Shown piece after piece: positions 61,716-64,000 of a DNA stretch of 64,000 bases (the first letter of the stretch is position 1; every line of letters begins with the position of its first letter). The stretch is from Sporosarcina sp. P32b (GTDB lineage Bacteria; Bacillota; Bacilli; Bacillales_A; Planococcaceae). The notes below the pieces were generated by a model. That model was not told where the DNA came from and ran no database searches. It was given only the letters and a program-made list of their open reading frames with translations. The DNA lies in the NCBI RefSeq assembly GCF_002743335.1, contig NZ_PDZB01000005.1, positions 62,001-126,000 of the forward strand. The letters run 5' to 3'. Position numbers and translations under genes: made by a program.

Positions 61716-62813
61716 ATGCGCTTACAAGAATGGACGATAGAAGAACAAGATTTGCTGATTCAGTTTATGACAACAAATTCATGGCCTTACCATGATAGTA
61801 GTCAGCCTGGCCGCGAGTTGCTTGAAAAGTCGATTGAAGAAGGCGGCTATGCATCTGATGACGTAAAGACGTTCTGGATCGAGAATAATGAAAATGAAAA
61901 AGTGGGAATCGTAAAAGTCTATGACTTACAAGAGGATGTCCCGCTATTTGACTTGCGAATTGCTGATCACTTTAGGGGTTATGGCTATGGTTCGCGGGCG
62001 CTAAAAAAACTTACACAATACGTGTTCGAATTACCGGAGCATAAGATTCGTATAGAGGGACATACGCGCCACGATAATGCAGCTATGCGTAAAGCGTTCG
62101 AGCGGGCTGGCTTTGTAAAAGAAGCGCATTTGCGCCAAGCCTGGTTCCTTCCGAAAGAAAATACGTATTATGATGCGGTAACGTACGGTATGACGAGAGA
62201 AGATTATGAGGCCGGTACGACAACGCCTGTGCGTTGGGAAGACCGGGAACGTTATGTAAAGAGCATACCCGGTTTCAAAGAGCGGCTGCAATCTGAGCGG
62301 TTACATATTCGAGCACCTGAATTAAACGATGTGATGGATGTTTGGGGTGCGGTATCGAATTCAATTCCTGCGTTGCGTAAGTGGACTGGATGGGCACAGA
62401 AGGAAATGACGATTGAATCGACTGAAGAATATGTTCGTCAATCCGTTTCGGAATTCATCGGTAGAACGTCTTTGAACTTTCATCTCTTTTTGAAAGAAAC
62501 GGGTGAATTCATTGGTTGTGCCGGTTTCTATCGTATCGATTGGAGCATTCGTAAATTTGAAGTGGAGTATTGGCTGGATACGAAGTTTGAAGGCGAAGGC
62601 TATATGACAGAAGCGATCAAAGAGCTTGTGGAGTTTGCGATTACAGATCTATCGGCAGCGCGAATAGAATTTGTTTGCGATGAGAATCACAGTAAAGGTC
62701 GTGCAGTTGCAAAACGAACGAGTTTTGAACTAGAAGGAATTTTACGTAAAAATGCTCCTTCTGCGAATGGGCAAGGCTTACGCAACACATGTGTGTATGC
62801 GATAGTTACCTGA
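61716..62813 (+). CDS. Fused double GNAT acetyltransferase
   Basis: A 365-residue protein with two GNAT domains. The first (about 1-165) has DLRIADHFRGYGYGSRALKKLTQYVF; the second (about 180-360) has ERLHIRAPELNDVMDVWG and WLDTKFEGEGYMTEAIKELVEF, a RimJ-like ribosomal-protein/antibiotic N-acetyltransferase type. Both acetyl-CoA loops are of the (Q/R)GxG(Y/S)-like kind. Substrates unknown. ATG 61716 follows GGAGGAATT; an open extension to 61674 precedes the site. Confidence 0.85.
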   Translation: MRLQEWTIEEQDLLIQFMTTNSWPYHDSSQPGRELLEKSIEEGGYASDDVKTFWIENNENEKVGIVKVYDLQEDVPLFDLRIADHFRGYGYGSRALKKLTQYVFELPEHKIRIEGHTRHDNAAMRKAFERAGFVKEAHLRQAWFLPKENTYYDAVTYGMTREDYEAGTTTPVRWEDRERYVKSIPGFKERLQSERLHIRAPELNDVMDVWGAVSNSIPALRKWTGWAQKEMTIESTEEYVRQSVSEFIGRTSLNFHLFLKETGEFIGCAGFYRIDWSIRKFEVEYWLDTKFEGEGYMTEAIKELVEFAITDLSAARIEFVCDENHSKGRAVAKRTSFELEGILRKNAPSANGQGLRNTCVYAIVT

Positions 62814-62839
62814 TCACAGAAGGAGCACTATAAACGTCA

Positions 62840-62995
62840 CTATATCGAACGTCTTCCAGTTATTAATTGAATGACAAAGATAATGCCGGCAATTACTAAA
62901 AGTGTGTGGATTAAGCCACCGCCAATATTTGCTACTAAACCAATTACCCATAATGCTATTAGAACTACAATAACAAGCCATAATATACGACCCAT
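62840..62995 (-). CDS. Small lmo0937-family membrane protein (51 residues)
   Basis: Reading the minus strand gives MGRILWLVIVVLIALWVIGL to the end ITGRRSI, 51 residues with two membrane helices flanking NIGGGLIH; this is the lmo0937 family seen in many Bacillota. AGGAG lies 10 bp before the ATG. The other frames here (for instance minus 62814-63005) are spurious. Role unknown. Confidence 0.85.
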   Translation of the reverse strand: MGRILWLVIVVLIALWVIGLVANIGGGLIHTLLVIAGIIFVIQLITGRRSI

Positions 62996-63114
62996 AGTGA
63001 ATCAACTCCTTTTCATTGTTATTTGCTATGTAAGTATTTTACCCAGCCTTTCAAATCTTAAACTTTTAAGATAGTAAATCGTAGATGTCGACAGTCAAAT
63101 GAGGAGGCGATAGT

Positions 63115-63522
63115 TTGGCTACACCGAGTATGGAAGATTATATTGAACAAATTTATTTGCAATTAGAAGCGAGAGGTGAAGCGCGCGTGTCCGACGTGGC
63201 AGAGGCGCTTTCTGTGCTACCTTCATCTGTAACTAAAATGGCTCAACGCCTAGATCGTGAAGGCTATGTGCATTATGAGCGCTACCGGGGTTTGGCATTG
63301 ACGGACCGCGGTTTGCGCTTTGGTAAAAAACTTGTGCATCGCCATGAATTACTAGAACAATTTCTGCGTATCATTGGTGTGGAAGAAAAAAATATCTACG
63401 GAGACGTAGAAGGGATTGAACATCACCTAAGTTGGAATGCGATGGATCGCATTACCGATCTGGTGGAGACGCTCGAGTCTGATCCTGAATTTATAAAAAA
63501 ATTAAAAAGTAAAGCACTCTAG
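63115..63522 (+). CDS. mntR: Manganese-dependent repressor MntR
   Basis: A 135-residue DtxR-family regulator lacking the SH3 domain, as MntR does. [27 protein letters not shown] and [23 protein letters not shown] form the winged helix; metal ligands are Asp (of TPSMED), Glu and His ([10 protein letters not shown] and [10 protein letters not shown]). It represses Mn2+ import. TTG 63115 follows GAGGAGG. No mntH or mntABC lies within the window. Confidence 0.93.
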   Translation: MATPSMEDYIEQIYLQLEARGEARVSDVAEALSVLPSSVTKMAQRLDREGYVHYERYRGLALTDRGLRFGKKLVHRHELLEQFLRIIGVEEKNIYGDVEGIEHHLSWNAMDRITDLVETLESDPEFIKKLKSKAL

Positions 63523-63537
63523 AGAGGATTATCTTAT

Positions 63538-64000
63538 ATGACATTACTACAACCAGGTACACTCGCAACACTTAAAATTCTTCGCAAAGAAGGGTCACGC
63601 TTTGTATTAGACGCTGCCGGAGAAGAAATCTATATGAACGTTTCCGAAGCTCCGGATGCTCAAGAACAATCAACAATCGAAGTTTTTCTTTACATCAACA
63701 GAAGGGGCGAACTGACAGGCACTGCGCAAATTCCTTCAGTTACCGTTCATTCATTCGGTTGGGCAAAAGTCATTCGTTTGGAAAGAAGTGAAGGGGCTTA
63801 TGTAGATATCGGTGCATCCTTTGAAGTACTGATCAATCGAGCTGACTTCCCGCAAATTAAAGAACTGTGGCCACAACCAGGTGATGAACTATATATGACA
63901 CTTCGTTCAGATCCAGGTGGCAACTTATTCGGACGTCTAGTAACGGAAGAAAGAATCCAGGAGCACTATACAATGGCAGAAACAGATATGTACAATCAGA
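63538..64000 (+). CDS. S1-domain RNA-binding protein CvfB-like (3' truncated by window)
   Basis: The first 154 codons of a gene opening MTLLQPGTLATLKILRKEGSRFVL, with EIYMNVSEAP, VFLYINRRGELTGTAQIPSVTV and the following WAKV segment, the CvfB/YitL pattern of S1-like OB domains. CvfB affects virulence gene expression in Staphylococcus; B. subtilis YitL is the likely homologue. ATG 63538 follows AGAGAGGATT. It runs off the end of the window. Confidence 0.85.
   Translation, partial: MTLLQPGTLATLKILRKEGSRFVLDAAGEEIYMNVSEAPDAQEQSTIEVFLYINRRGELTGTAQIPSVTVHSFGWAKVIRLERSEGAYVDIGASFEVLINRADFPQIKELWPQPGDELYMTLRSDPGGNLFGRLVTEERIQEHYTMAETDMYNQ

Overview
The window looks like chromosomal DNA of a low-GC, spore-forming Bacillota, most probably Sporosarcina or a close relative in the Planococcaceae. 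The grounds are Bacillus-type Shine-Dalgarno sites, TTG/GTG starts, a urease accessory cluster, spore genes (cwlD, gerD, kbaA), and gene order shared with Bacillus subtilis (cwlD-salA-gerD-kbaA-pdaB-tRNAs and sigW-rsiW-cdaA-cdaR-glmM). The genus is an inference from gene content and recall, not from any alignment. No prophage, insertion sequence, rRNA or CRISPR array was seen.

Layout. 1-2442: end of a urease operon (partial ureE, ureF, ureG, ureD). 2443-7511: a protein with a duplicated domain, a TPP riboswitch controlling tenA, a DUF3889 secreted protein, an HpaB-type monooxygenase divergent from an unknown gene, and a rhodanese. 7639-12365: the sporulation/germination block and five tRNA genes. 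12493-20290: a PAS-GGDEF-EAL protein, arginase, sigW-rsiW, and the cyclic-di-AMP/cell-wall genes cdaA-cdaR-glmM. 20416-25300: a multi-domain phosphorelay set (Hpt-REC-GGDEF-REC, lone REC, hybrid kinase) where glmS stands in B. subtilis.

25485-37470: housekeeping and accessory genes (ytoQ, ywbE, YbjQ, putP, an S-layer-homology protein, a cystathionine beta-lyase, a methyltransferase, a nitroreductase, a VOC protein, hflX, a lipoprotein). 37539-41353: a Fur-box-flanked siderophore ABC operon resembling fpbNOPQ (yclNOPQ). 41415-41785: a tandem array of nine 41-42 bp units, the most unusual non-coding object here. 41902-54468: a NiaP-like transporter, DNA repair and ABC exporter genes, the hmp/nsrR nitric-oxide pair, ppaC, redox proteins and murB. 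54475-61210: a KdpD-like universal-stress protein divergent from a complete seven-gene mrpABCDEFG antiporter operon. 61305-64000: a CadC-type regulator, a double GNAT protein, a 51-residue membrane protein, mntR and a partial cvfB-like gene.

The region is mostly core chromosome, with signalling and ion-homeostasis themes: c-di-AMP and Mrp (ions and pH), Fur/MntR/CadC-type metal control, c-di-GMP proteins, and NO defence. I did not find a clear new defence or mobile system. The best leads for something undescribed are the 42-bp array, the degenerate PdaB homologue, the phosphorelay at the glmM junction, two apparently non-canonical start codons (AUC and CUG), and the orphan KdpD-like USP protein beside mrp.
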